Assembly: GCA_910586725.1 (NCBI GenBank) | Contig: CAJUJL010000022.1 | Location: 1 to 48,172 of the forward strand | Direction of reading: 5' to 3' | DNA length: 48,172 bases | From: an uncultured Lachnospiraceae bacterium | GTDB taxonomy: Bacteria > Bacillota > Clostridia > Lachnospirales > Lachnospiraceae | In this document: positions 36,445 to 44,533 of the stretch, piece by piece | How the letters are laid out: the number at the start of each line of letters is the position of its first letter | Numbering within the stretch: the first letter of the stretch is position 1 | Program-made: the position numbers and the translations under genes | The notes under the pieces: generated by a model | The model's database searches: none | What the model was told of the DNA's origin: nothing | The model's input: only the letters and a program-made list of their open reading frames with translations

Positions 36445-36526
36445 GGGCAGATTCCCGAGTGGCCAAAGGGGACAGACTGTAAATCTGCTGCAAATTGCTT
36501 CGGTGGTTCGAATCCACCTCTGCCCA
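36445..36526 (+). tRNA. tRNA-Tyr (GTA)
   Basis: This is an 82-base class II tRNA with a long variable arm. Acceptor arms are GGGCAGA (36445-36451) and TCTGCCC (36519-36525) with discriminator A. The anticodon stem CAGA/TCTG encloses loop CTGTAAA, anticodon GTA. The T loop is GTTCGAATC. The CCA end is not encoded (next bases TTG). Confidence 0.96.
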
Positions 36527-36552
36527 TTGAGAGAAAAGTTTATATTTTAAAT

Positions 36553-36636
36553 GCCCGCGTGGCGGAACTGGCAGACGCGCAGGACTTAAAATCCTGTTGT
36601 AGCGATACAGTACCGGTTCGATTCCGGTCGCGGGCA
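36553..36636 (+). tRNA. tRNA-Leu (TAA)
   Basis: This is an 84-base class II tRNA. Acceptor arms are GCCCGCG (36553-36559) and CGCGGGC (36629-36635), with discriminator A. The anticodon stem CAGGA/TCCTG encloses loop CTTAAAA, anticodon TAA. The T loop is GTTCGATTC. CCA is not encoded; a T-rich run follows. It lies 26 bases after tRNA-Tyr on the same transcript. Confidence 0.96.
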
Positions 36637-36673
36637 TTTATTTTTTTGTCTAATTGCAAATCAATCATTTGAG

Positions 36674-36735
36674 AAACAGCCGGTAACACAGATTATGCTC
36701 CCATGCAGGGAGGGGTTAATCAGGCTGTTTTTACT
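36674..36735 (+). terminator. Multi-segment hairpin between the tRNAs and pyrE
   Basis: Three nested stems share one axis: AAACAGCC (36674-36681) with GGCTGTTT (36723-36730), GATTA (36691-36695) with TAATC (36717-36721), and CTCCC (36698-36702) with GGGAG (36708-36712). A T run follows. It can end the tRNA transcript or act as an attenuator for pyrE. A -10-like TATGAT (36775-36780) lies between it and pyrE but has no clear -35. Confidence 0.6.
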
Positions 36736-36824
36736 ATTTTCTTTTTTTCCTTTATATTGAAAAACCGAAAGCGTTATGATAGACTTAAAAACGACAAAAC
36801 CCATAGATAAAGGAGGTTTGGACT

Positions 36825-37505
36825 ATGGAAGCGTATAAGCAGGAATTTATTGATTTTATGGTAGAAAGCGACGTATTAAAATTCGGGGAATTTACGTTAA
36901 AAAGCGGCAGGAAATCTCCGTTTTTTATGAATGCCGGCGCTTATGTGACGGGAAGCCAGCTGATGCGGCTTGGAGAATATTATGCAAAAGCAATTTACGA
37001 ACGGTATGGTTTGGAATTTGACGTTTTGTTTGGACCCGCTTATAAGGGAATTCCTTTGAGCGTGACGACTTGTATCGCGTTTTCAAAATTATATGGAAAA
37101 GAAATCAGATATTGTTCGAATCGAAAAGAAATAAAAGATCATGGTGACGCGGGGATTTTGCTTGGAAGTAAACTCAAGGACGGCGATAAGGCAGTTATGA
37201 TTGAAGACGTTACGACTTCCGGGAAATCCATAGAAGAGACGTATCCCATTTTACAGGCGCAGAGCAATGTGGAAGTTGTGGGGCTGATGGTGTCTTTAAA
37301 CCGTATGGAAGTAGGGCTTGGCGGCAAAATCAGCGCATTGGATGAAATACGCGAAAAATATGGTTTTGCGGCAAATGCCATTGTTACAATGGAAGAAGTG
37401 GTGGATTATCTTTACAATCGTCCTTGTCACGGCAAAATTATTATAAACGATACATTAAAAGCAGCAATTGATGAATACTATAAAGAGTATGGAGTAAGAG
37501 AATGA
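36825..37505 (+). CDS. pyrE: Orotate phosphoribosyltransferase
   Basis: PyrE joins orotate and PRPP to give OMP, the fifth step of pyrimidine synthesis. The PRPP motif is VMIEDVTTSGKSIEET, and GAYVTGSQLMRLGEYYAKAI and FGPAYKGIPLS are also family blocks. At 226 aa it is slightly longer than the E. coli enzyme (213). AAAGGAGG precedes ATG. No other pyr gene is adjacent. It heads a likely five-gene unit: the next gene starts 22 bases on, and the following gaps are overlaps or under 12 bases. Confidence 0.96.
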   Translation: MEAYKQEFIDFMVESDVLKFGEFTLKSGRKSPFFMNAGAYVTGSQLMRLGEYYAKAIYERYGLEFDVLFGPAYKGIPLSVTTCIAFSKLYGKEIRYCSNRKEIKDHGDAGILLGSKLKDGDKAVMIEDVTTSGKSIEETYPILQAQSNVEVVGLMVSLNRMEVGLGGKISALDEIREKYGFAANAIVTMEEVVDYLYNRPCHGKIIINDTLKAAIDEYYKEYGVRE

Positions 37506-37527
37506 AATAAGAGCAAAGGAGAGGATT

Positions 37528-37989
37528 TTGGAGAAAGAAAGCAAAAGGAAAGTAATTCGGGTATTGGAAATTCTCTTGTTTGTTGCGTATCTGGTCATGC
37601 TGTGTTATTTTTTGTTTATTGCCGACAGAATAGAAAGAACTTATGCGGAGCGTACGTATCACTATAATCTGGTACCGTTCAAAGAGATCAGGCGTTTTTG
37701 GGTATACCGGCATTCGTTGAATTTTTGGTCGGTTGTTTTGAATCTGGTGGGAAATGTGGTGGCATTTATTCCTTTTGGGCTGTTTCTTCCGAGATTGTTT
37801 TTAAGATGCAGAAAATTTCTTTTGACAACGTTTTTTTGCTTTGAATTCAGTCTGTGCGTGGAAGTGATTCAACTGATCTGGAAAGTCGGCTGTTTTGATG
37901 TGGATGATATTATATTGAATACATTGGGAGGCATATTGGGATTTTTGGTTTATCGAATTTCTGTTTTGCTGACAGGAGGAAAAACATGA
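37528..37989 (+). CDS. VanZ-like membrane protein
   Basis: This is a small membrane protein (153 aa) with about four hydrophobic segments and the VanZ pattern: YHYNLVPFKEIRRF after the first segment, NLVGNVVAFIPFGLFLP, then the acidic FDVDDIILNTLGGILGFLVY. VanZ relatives can raise resistance to teicoplanin or lipoglycopeptides, but most chromosomal members have no known role. The start is TTG 37528 behind AAAGGAGAGG. It overlaps the next small membrane protein by four bases (ATGA). Confidence 0.88.
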   Translation: MEKESKRKVIRVLEILLFVAYLVMLCYFLFIADRIERTYAERTYHYNLVPFKEIRRFWVYRHSLNFWSVVLNLVGNVVAFIPFGLFLPRLFLRCRKFLLTTFFCFEFSLCVEVIQLIWKVGCFDVDDIILNTLGGILGFLVYRISVLLTGGKT

Positions 37990-38306
37990 AAAGGAAAAAT
38001 CATTATAAATTTACCAGAAAAAAACGTTCCAAAAGAGGGATGCTGGCCAGCGCTTTAGCGGCGGCATCCATCTTTGCGCTTTTCTATATGGTAATGTTAT
38101 CTTTCCGGCAGAATGGGAATGGCAGCGTTTATTTAGGCAGCGCGGGAATTTTTGCATTGGCGGTGGCGTTTTTTTCTTTTATACAGGCGGTCAAAAGCGT
38201 CAGGGAAGAAGATACGTTCCGGGGAATACCGGTGGCGTCTGTTTTGCTCTCAATTCTTGCGACGGGATGCTGGATTGCGGTGTATACGGTTGGTTTTGTA
38301 ATATAG
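37986..38306 (+). CDS. Small membrane protein, three hydrophobic segments (DUF6142-like)
   Basis: This 106-aa protein has a very basic start (MKRKNHYKFTRKKRSKRG) and three hydrophobic segments at about 20-38, 50-68 and 83-105. It resembles, from memory, the uncharacterised DUF6142 group seen in Lachnospiraceae; function is unknown. The ATGA overlap with the VanZ-like gene and the 11-base gap to the HD-domain gene indicate translation from one transcript. It may work with the VanZ-like protein in the membrane, which is inference. Confidence 0.75.
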   Translation: MKRKNHYKFTRKKRSKRGMLASALAAASIFALFYMVMLSFRQNGNGSVYLGSAGIFALAVAFFSFIQAVKSVREEDTFRGIPVASVLLSILATGCWIAVYTVGFVI

Positions 38307-38317
38307 GAGGATGAGAG

Positions 38318-38902
38318 ATGGGCAAACTGGAGCGGCAGATGCGGTTTCTGCTGGAGCTTGACAAGCAAAAGGAAATTGGGCGCCAGACCTATCTGGCGGA
38401 TGGAAGCAGAAAAGAAGGAGACGCGGAGCACGCATGGCATATGGCCGTTATGGCATTTCTGCTGGCGGATTATGCCAATGAGCCGATTGATGTGTTAAAA
38501 GCGGTTAAAATGGCGCTGATGCATGACGTGGTGGAGATTGACGCCGGAGATACGTATGCGTATGATACAAAAGGCAATCAAACCAAGCGGGACAGGGAGC
38601 AGAAGGCCGCCGATAGAATTTACGGCATGCTGCCTGAAGAACAGGCCAGTGAGTACCGTGCGCTGTGGGAAGAATTTGAAGCTATGGAAACGCCGGAGGC
38701 AAGATTTGTCAATACGTTGGACAAAGTACAGCCGGTTCTTCTCAATGATGCTTCGGGCGGAAAATCCTGGCAAGAACACGGAGTCAGAAAATCACAGGTA
38801 ATGGAGCGAAACGCCAAAACACACGAAGGAAGCGCCATTTTGTGGGATTATATTCGCAATATTATAGAAGAGAATACCAAAAAAGGAAATATAGCGGAGT
38901 AG
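38318..38902 (+). CDS. HD-domain hydrolase, YfbR/HDDC2-like nucleotidase
   Basis: This is a cytosolic protein of 194 aa with the HD metal set: H38 in DAEHAWHMAV, H69-D70 in LMHDVVEIDAGD with E73, and a late Asp in FVNTLDKVQP. This arrangement matches 5'-deoxynucleotidases of the YfbR/HDDC2 type that remove phosphate from deoxynucleoside monophosphates. AGGAGG-type site precedes ATG. Its place behind pyrE fits a role in pyrimidine nucleotide balance, though the substrate is inferred. Confidence 0.85.
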   Translation: MGKLERQMRFLLELDKQKEIGRQTYLADGSRKEGDAEHAWHMAVMAFLLADYANEPIDVLKAVKMALMHDVVEIDAGDTYAYDTKGNQTKRDREQKAADRIYGMLPEEQASEYRALWEEFEAMETPEARFVNTLDKVQPVLLNDASGGKSWQEHGVRKSQVMERNAKTHEGSAILWDYIRNIIEENTKKGNIAE

Positions 38903-38906
38903 AGCA

Positions 38907-40982
38907 ATGGGATATAAAGAAATTTTTCAGGAATACAATGAAGAGGTAAGCGAGCGTTATGCGCTGGTCACAGAGAGAATTGCATCTGTGCGCTCCTGCA
39001 TTTGTCCTTCCTCCAAATACCGCGATTATTTTGTGCATACGGCGGAATTTATCTGTCAGGCGGATGAGATTTTGCGGCAGGAAGCAGCCGGAGCGTTAAA
39101 CAGCCGTTCGATGGATGAATGCAAGCGTGCAAATGAAGCCCTCTATGCCGATATTCTGCCGGAAAGTTATGACAGGAGTTATTTGAATCCGCAATGGGCG
39201 GTGGAGACGCTTGGCGGCAGGTTTGGAAATTTACTGTGCTTCTTATACGCGGAGCTTCGCGCAATGATTCATTATGCATTTGAAGGACGCAAGATGCATA
39301 TGACGATTCTTTGTGAATTGTTCATGGAGATCTGCAATTGTTTTGAGCAGGAAGAGGAGCCGCAGGAAAAGGAAATCGAACATATACTGTACTGGTTTTT
39401 CCACGATTACAGCGAGGTGTTTTCGGAAGATAAAGTACGGGATATGCTGGATCCGGAATATGATTTTTTTACAAAAATCGTAATGGAGTCGGATTTGGAG
39501 GATATGCGCTATCTTTACCGGTATGGAGAATACATCAGCGACTGTGAAACAGAGACGGCAGAGTTTTTGAATACGCTGACAGAAGAAGAGATCCGGTCGA
39601 TGGCGGATACCATGACGGAGGGATTTCGCATCGGATATGAAAACACCGGAAAGGATCTGGCGCTTAAAGAAACCGTATGCATCGAATATCCCATCGGATT
39701 TGAGCGAATCGTACGCGCGGCAATGAAAAATTTTGATAAAATGGGGCTTAAGACAACGATTTACAGGAATCCGGCGTCTTCCGTTCATGGCGGAAGCGGC
39801 AGACAGCGGGGCTGTTATACAAAATGCGTCAATAAGCAATTTGTGTTTGATCATAAGGCGGACGCTTCTTTTTACCTGGATAAAGCATATGTGAAACGGC
39901 GTCTTGAGACGATGGAACAGGCATTTTTGAAATATCAAAAGCAGGCGAAGCGCCATGCGGGTCCTGCCGTAATTGAAATATTTGGGGATGCCCCCTTTGA
40001 ACCGGTGATGAAAGCGCAAGCGCCGGTGTACAGCCAGGATCAAAATGAGCTGTCCGTATACCAGGCGAACCGGCTGGGGCAGATGACGAATGCGTATATT
40101 CCGGGGGATGAGCGCAGCTTTACGATCATAGCATATCCGGTTCCTCTGATCGGCCCGGATTTTGAAGAAATCTTCCGTGAGACGGTGAAGGTCAATACGC
40201 TGGACTACATGAAGTACCGCAAGATGCAGCAGAACATCATCGATATACTGGATCAGGCGAAGCAGGTTCGGATTGTCGGCAAAGGGAGCAATCGCACGGA
40301 TTTGCGGGTGAGCATTCATCCGCTTGCAGACCCTGCGAAAGAAACTGCGTTTGAAAATTGCGTGGCGGATGTCAATATTCCGGTAGGGGAAGTGTTTACT
40401 ACGCCGGTATTGAACGGAACAAACGGAAAACTGCATGTGTCAAAGGTATATTTAAACGGTCTGCAATACCTGGATCTTGAAATAGATTTTAAAGACGGAA
40501 TGATTGAGCGTTACGCCTGTTCCAATTTTGAAACGGAAGAAGAAAATCACAGATTTTTATATGAAAATCTTATGCAGAGGCATGCGTCGCTTCCAATGGG
40601 AGAATTTGCCATTGGGACGAATACAACGGCTTACCGTATGGCAAAAGATTTCGATATAGCGGCCCGGCTGCCAATTTTGATTGCGGAAAAGACGGGGCCT
40701 CATTTTGCGGTGGGTGATACGTGTTATTCACATGCGGAGGATATCAGGGTTTATAATCCGGATGGAAAAGAGATTATTGCAAGAGACAACAGCATTTCTA
40801 TTCTTCGGAAAGAAGACAAAGATCGGGCATATTTTAACTGCCATACGGATATTACCATTCCCTATGACGAGCTGGATACGATTACGGCCGTTATGGAAAA
40901 CGGAGATGGTACGGACATTATCCGCGATGGAAAATTTGCGGTGGAAGGAACGGAAGAGTTGAATGTTCCGCTTATGCAGTAA
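38907..40982 (+). CDS. M29-type aminopeptidase with long N-terminal extension
   Basis: The C-terminal half (about 350-691) has the metal ligands of M29 aminopeptidases (AmpS/AmpT): E495 in PVGEVFTTP, E566 in MGEFAIGTN, H599 in KTGPHFAVGDTCYSH with its Tyr and second His, and H646/D648 in CHTDITIP. So a cytosolic metal-dependent aminopeptidase is likely. The first 350 residues are an extra, mostly helical and acidic region not found in the roughly 410-aa classical enzymes; I do not recognise it. It starts four bases after the HD-domain gene. No signal peptide is present. Confidence 0.85.
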   Translation: MGYKEIFQEYNEEVSERYALVTERIASVRSCICPSSKYRDYFVHTAEFICQADEILRQEAAGALNSRSMDECKRANEALYADILPESYDRSYLNPQWAVETLGGRFGNLLCFLYAELRAMIHYAFEGRKMHMTILCELFMEICNCFEQEEEPQEKEIEHILYWFFHDYSEVFSEDKVRDMLDPEYDFFTKIVMESDLEDMRYLYRYGEYISDCETETAEFLNTLTEEEIRSMADTMTEGFRIGYENTGKDLALKETVCIEYPIGFERIVRAAMKNFDKMGLKTTIYRNPASSVHGGSGRQRGCYTKCVNKQFVFDHKADASFYLDKAYVKRRLETMEQAFLKYQKQAKRHAGPAVIEIFGDAPFEPVMKAQAPVYSQDQNELSVYQANRLGQMTNAYIPGDERSFTIIAYPVPLIGPDFEEIFRETVKVNTLDYMKYRKMQQNIIDILDQAKQVRIVGKGSNRTDLRVSIHPLADPAKETAFENCVADVNIPVGEVFTTPVLNGTNGKLHVSKVYLNGLQYLDLEIDFKDGMIERYACSNFETEEENHRFLYENLMQRHASLPMGEFAIGTNTTAYRMAKDFDIAARLPILIAEKTGPHFAVGDTCYSHAEDIRVYNPDGKEIIARDNSISILRKEDKDRAYFNCHTDITIPYDELDTITAVMENGDGTDIIRDGKFAVEGTEELNVPLMQ

Positions 40983-40994
40983 TTGTGAAAACAG

Positions 40995-41023
40995 TTGAGA
41001 TTCTTTTTTGCAGGGATTATAAT
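40995..41023 (+). promoter_or_regulatory. SigmaA promoter for the purEMND cluster
   Basis: TTGAGA (40995-41000), 17 bases, perfect TATAAT (41018-41023). The -10 lies inside an imperfect inverted repeat CAGGGA...TTCCTG (41011-41028) that could be an operator. No purine riboswitch core is present in the 94-base leader region. Confidence 0.7.
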
Positions 41024-41076
41024 TTCCTGTGAAAAGAAGCAATAGAACAGAAAAGAGAAAGAAAAGGAGCGTAATC

Positions 41077-41583
41077 ATGGCAAAAGTGGGAATTGTTATG
41101 GGCAGTGATTCGGATATGCCCGTTATGGCAAAAGCAGCAGATGTTTTAGAGGAGTTGGGAATTGCATACGAGATGACGATTATCTCTGCACACAGGGAAC
41201 CGGACGTGTTTTTTGAGTATGCAAAGTCAGCGGAGGAAAAGGGATTTAAAGTAATTATAGCGGGAGCCGGCATGGCGGCTCATCTTCCGGGAATGTGCGC
41301 GGCGATTTTTCCGATGCCGGTCATCGGGATCCCGATGCATACCACATCTTTGGGGGGACGGGATTCTTTGTATTCGATTGTGCAGATGCCAAGCGGGATT
41401 CCTGTTGCCACGGTTGCGATTAACGGCGGAGCAAACGCCGCGCTTCTTGCCGCGAAGATCCTTGCGGTAAGCGATGCTAGTCTGCTGCAAAAACTGAAAG
41501 ATTATGCAAAGGAATTAAAAGAACAGGTACAGGCAAAGGACGCAAAGCTTCAGGAAACCGGATACAAAAAATACGTAAAATAA
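41077..41583 (+). CDS. purE: N5-carboxyaminoimidazole ribonucleotide mutase
   Basis: PurE moves the carboxyl group of N5-CAIR to give CAIR in purine synthesis. The protein (168 aa) shows MGSDSDMPVM, the SAHREP motif with the catalytic His, AGAGMAAHLPGM and GRDSLYSIVQMPSGIPVATVAI. These features are of the class I (bacterial) enzyme, which needs PurK; purK is not in the window. AAAGGAGC precedes ATG 41077. Start of a tight purE-purM-purN-purD run. Confidence 0.96.
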   Translation: MAKVGIVMGSDSDMPVMAKAADVLEELGIAYEMTIISAHREPDVFFEYAKSAEEKGFKVIIAGAGMAAHLPGMCAAIFPMPVIGIPMHTTSLGGRDSLYSIVQMPSGIPVATVAINGGANAALLAAKILAVSDASLLQKLKDYAKELKEQVQAKDAKLQETGYKKYVK

Positions 41584-41594
41584 AGGAGAGCAAA

Positions 41595-42620
41595 ATGGAT
41601 TATAAAAATGCGGGCGTAGATATTGAAGCCGGTTACAAATCGGTAGAATTGATGAAACAACACGTACAGGAGACAATGAGAAAGGAAGTTCTTTCGGGGC
41701 TGGGCGGTTTTTCGGGCGCGTTCTCTATGGAAAGCTTTAAAAATATGGATAAGCCTACGCTGGTATCCGGAACGGACGGAGTAGGCACGAAGGTGAAACT
41801 GGCGTTTCTCTTGGACAAGCATGATACGATCGGAATTGACTGCGTGGCAATGTGCGTCAACGACATTGCCTGTGCGGGAGGAGAGCCGCTGTTTTTCCTG
41901 GATTACATTGCTTGCGGCAAAAATTACCCGGAAAAAATAGCAAATATCGTAAAAGGCGTTGCAGAAGGCTGCAAACAGGCGGGAGCTGCTTTGATCGGCG
42001 GTGAAACCGCGGAGCATCCGGGACTGATGCCGGAAGAAGAATACGATCTGGCGGGATTCGCCGTTGGAATCGTAGATGAAAAAGACATTATTACCGGAGA
42101 ACATCTGGAAGCAGGTGACGTATTGATTGGCATGGCCAGCTCCGGCGTACACTCCAACGGATTTTCACTTGTGCGTAAAGTGTTTCCAATGGAAAAAGAA
42201 ACATTGCAGGTATACTACGATGAATTGGGAACAACCCTGGGAGAAGCGCTTCTTACGCCGACGAAAATTTACGTCAAAGCGTTAAAAAGCGTCAAAGAGG
42301 CGGGAATCCAGGTGAAAGCGTGCAGTCATATTACAGGCGGGGGCTTCTATGAAAATATTCCGAGAATGCTGCCGGAAGGGAAGCATGCTGTGATTCAAAA
42401 AGACAGTTATCCCATTCCTCCGATTTTTACCATGCTGCAAAAAGAGGGGCAGATAAAGGAGCAGATGATGTACAATACATATAACATGGGGCTTGGAATG
42501 ATCGTAGCCGTTGCAAAAGAAGATGCGGAAGCGGCAAAGAAGGCGATTCTGGCAGCGGGCGAAACGCCTTATGTTGTCGGAGAAATCAAAGACGGAGAAA
42601 AAGGAGTCACGTTATGTTAA
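41595..42620 (+). CDS. purM: Phosphoribosylformylglycinamidine cyclo-ligase (AIR synthetase)
   Basis: PurM closes the imidazole ring to form AIR. The 341-aa protein has KPTLVSGTDGVGTKVKLAF, DCVAMCVNDIACAGGEPLFF and the later SGVHSNGFSLVRKV, GGGFYENIPRM and YNMGLGM blocks. It starts 11 bases after purE and overlaps purN by seven bases. Confidence 0.97.
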   Translation: MDYKNAGVDIEAGYKSVELMKQHVQETMRKEVLSGLGGFSGAFSMESFKNMDKPTLVSGTDGVGTKVKLAFLLDKHDTIGIDCVAMCVNDIACAGGEPLFFLDYIACGKNYPEKIANIVKGVAEGCKQAGAALIGGETAEHPGLMPEEEYDLAGFAVGIVDEKDIITGEHLEAGDVLIGMASSGVHSNGFSLVRKVFPMEKETLQVYYDELGTTLGEALLTPTKIYVKALKSVKEAGIQVKACSHITGGGFYENIPRMLPEGKHAVIQKDSYPIPPIFTMLQKEGQIKEQMMYNTYNMGLGMIVAVAKEDAEAAKKAILAAGETPYVVGEIKDGEKGVTLC

Positions 42621-43249
42621 AGCTTGCTGTTTTGGTATCCGGCGGCGGTACAAATCTGCAGGCCGTTATGGACGCCATAGACAATGGGACAATAACGAAT
42701 GCCAGGATTGAAGTTGTAATCAGCAACAATAAAGATGCTTACGCGCTTACGCGCGCAGCAGAAAAAGGAATCGAGAATGTCTGCATTTCGCCAAAGGATT
42801 TTGCGGACAGAGAGGCTTTTAATCAGGCGTTTCTTTCCAAATTAAATTCCTGTGGGGTGGATCTGGTCGTACTGGCAGGATTTTTAGTCCTGATTCCGCC
42901 GGAGATGATTGCAGCGTACAGGTATCGTATCATCAACATCCATCCGTCTTTGATTCCGTCTTTCTGCGGAAAAGGATATTACGGGTTAAAAGTGCATGAA
43001 GGCGCGCTTGAAAGAGGCGTCAAAATTACCGGAGCTACCGTTCATTTTGTAGATGAAGGGACTGATACGGGCCCGATTCTGCTGCAGAAAGCAGTTGCGG
43101 TAGAAGATGATGATACGCCGGAAATTCTGCAGCGCAGAGTGATGGAAGAAGCTGAATGGAAAATTCTGCCGGAAGCGATCGGACTGATTGCGGATGGACG
43201 GGTGGAAATAGAGAACGGAAAGGTCAGAATAAGGAGGAGCGGAATATGA
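42614..43249 (+). CDS. purN: Phosphoribosylglycinamide formyltransferase
   Basis: PurN transfers a formyl group from 10-formyl-THF to GAR. The 211-aa protein has the start block LAVLVSGGGTNLQAVMDAI, the catalytic segment INIHPSLIPSF (Asn, His) and the Asp in VDEGTDTGPILLQ. It overlaps purM upstream by seven bases and purD downstream by four (ATGA). Confidence 0.97.
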   Translation: MLKLAVLVSGGGTNLQAVMDAIDNGTITNARIEVVISNNKDAYALTRAAEKGIENVCISPKDFADREAFNQAFLSKLNSCGVDLVVLAGFLVLIPPEMIAAYRYRIINIHPSLIPSFCGKGYYGLKVHEGALERGVKITGATVHFVDEGTDTGPILLQKAVAVEDDDTPEILQRRVMEEAEWKILPEAIGLIADGRVEIENGKVRIRRSGI

Positions 43250-44520
43250 AAGTATTGATTGTCGGCGGCGGTGGAAGAGAACACGCCATTGCGGCAAGCG
43301 CTGCAAAAAGCAGCCGCGTGGACAAAATATATTGTGCGCCGGGCAATGCCGGAATTGGCAAAATTGCGGAATGCGTACCGATTGGAGCAATGGAGTTTGA
43401 AAAACTGACAGACTTTGCCAGGGAAAAAGAGATTGATTTTACGATTATCGGTATGGACGATCCTCTGGCCGGCGGTATTGTGGATGAATTTGAAAAAGCC
43501 GGATTAAAGGTGTTTGGCCCAAGGAAAAATGCCGCAATTCTGGAAGGTTCCAAAGCGTTTTCCAAAGATTTAATGAAAAAATACGATATTCCGACAGCGG
43601 CATATGAGACATTTGACAATCCGAAAGACGCGCTTTCTTATCTGGAAACGGCCAAAATGCCGATTGTTTTAAAAGCGGACGGGCTTGCGCTTGGAAAAGG
43701 CGTTTTGATTTGCCGGACGCTGGAAGAGGCAAAAGCCGGCGTCAAAGAAATAATGGAAGATAAGAAATTTGGTTCTGCAGGAAATCATATGGTAGTGGAG
43801 GAATTTATGACGGGACGGGAAGTTTCCGTACTTTCTTTTGTAGATGGAAAGACTATTCAGATTATGTCTTCCGCACAGGACCATAAGCGGGCAAAAGACG
43901 GTGATGAAGGCTTAAATACCGGCGGCATGGGTACGTTTTCGCCAAGTCCGTTCTATACGCAGGAAGTGGACGCATTCTGTAAAGAGCATATTTATCAGAA
44001 AACAGTAGATGCCATGGCGGCAGAGGGACGAGAATACAAGGGCGTGATTTTCTTTGGGCTGATGCTGACAGAGGAAGGCCCGAAAGTTCTGGAATACAAT
44101 GCCAGATTTGGAGATCCGGAGGCGCAGGTCGTCCTTCCCAGAATGAAAAATGACATCATAGATGTGATGGAAGCATGTGTAGACGGTACGCTGGATCAGA
44201 TTGCGCTGGATTTTGAAGATAATGCGGCAGTCTGCGTCGTATTGGCTTCTGACGGCTATCCGCTTTCCTATCAAAAAGGATTTGAAATCAGGGGAGAAGA
44301 AAACTTTGCGGGAAAAGACGATTATTATTGCTTCCATGCAGGGACAAAATGGAACGAGGACGGAAAAATTGTGACGAACGGCGGCCGCGTGCTTGGCATT
44401 ACGGCGAAGGGAGCCGATTTGAAAGAGGCCCGGGCGAATGCTTATGCAGCCGCGGAGTGGATTTCCTTTGAAAATAAATATATGCGGCATGACATCGGGA
44501 AAGCAATCGACGAGGCGTAG
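43246..44520 (+). CDS. purD: Phosphoribosylamine-glycine ligase (GAR synthetase)
   Basis: PurD joins phosphoribosylamine and glycine with ATP. The protein (424 aa) is an ATP-grasp enzyme: VGGGGREHAIA at the start, PIVLKADGLALGKGVLIC, GGMGTFSPSPF and LEYNARFGDPEAQVVLPR. ATG 43246 sits after AAGGAGGAG and overlaps purN; a longer upstream frame has no site. The HAD gene follows 13 bases after the stop. Confidence 0.97.
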   Translation: MKVLIVGGGGREHAIAASAAKSSRVDKIYCAPGNAGIGKIAECVPIGAMEFEKLTDFAREKEIDFTIIGMDDPLAGGIVDEFEKAGLKVFGPRKNAAILEGSKAFSKDLMKKYDIPTAAYETFDNPKDALSYLETAKMPIVLKADGLALGKGVLICRTLEEAKAGVKEIMEDKKFGSAGNHMVVEEFMTGREVSVLSFVDGKTIQIMSSAQDHKRAKDGDEGLNTGGMGTFSPSPFYTQEVDAFCKEHIYQKTVDAMAAEGREYKGVIFFGLMLTEEGPKVLEYNARFGDPEAQVVLPRMKNDIIDVMEACVDGTLDQIALDFEDNAAVCVVLASDGYPLSYQKGFEIRGEENFAGKDDYYCFHAGTKWNEDGKIVTNGGRVLGITAKGADLKEARANAYAAAEWISFENKYMRHDIGKAIDEA

Positions 44521-44533
44521 GAAAGGATCAGTC

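Noticed and set aside
36416..36637. Open frame on the minus strand across both tRNA genes (73 codons).
   Set aside because: It lies entirely opposite the two tRNAs and its sequence is set by their conserved arms; such antisense frames are a known source of false proteins.
36674..36735. PyrR-type attenuator before pyrE.
   Set aside because: The hairpin lacks the conserved PyrR-binding loop sequence; only a generic structured element can be claimed.
40983..41076. Purine riboswitch before purE.
   Set aside because: No aptamer core or paired loops are present in the short leader.
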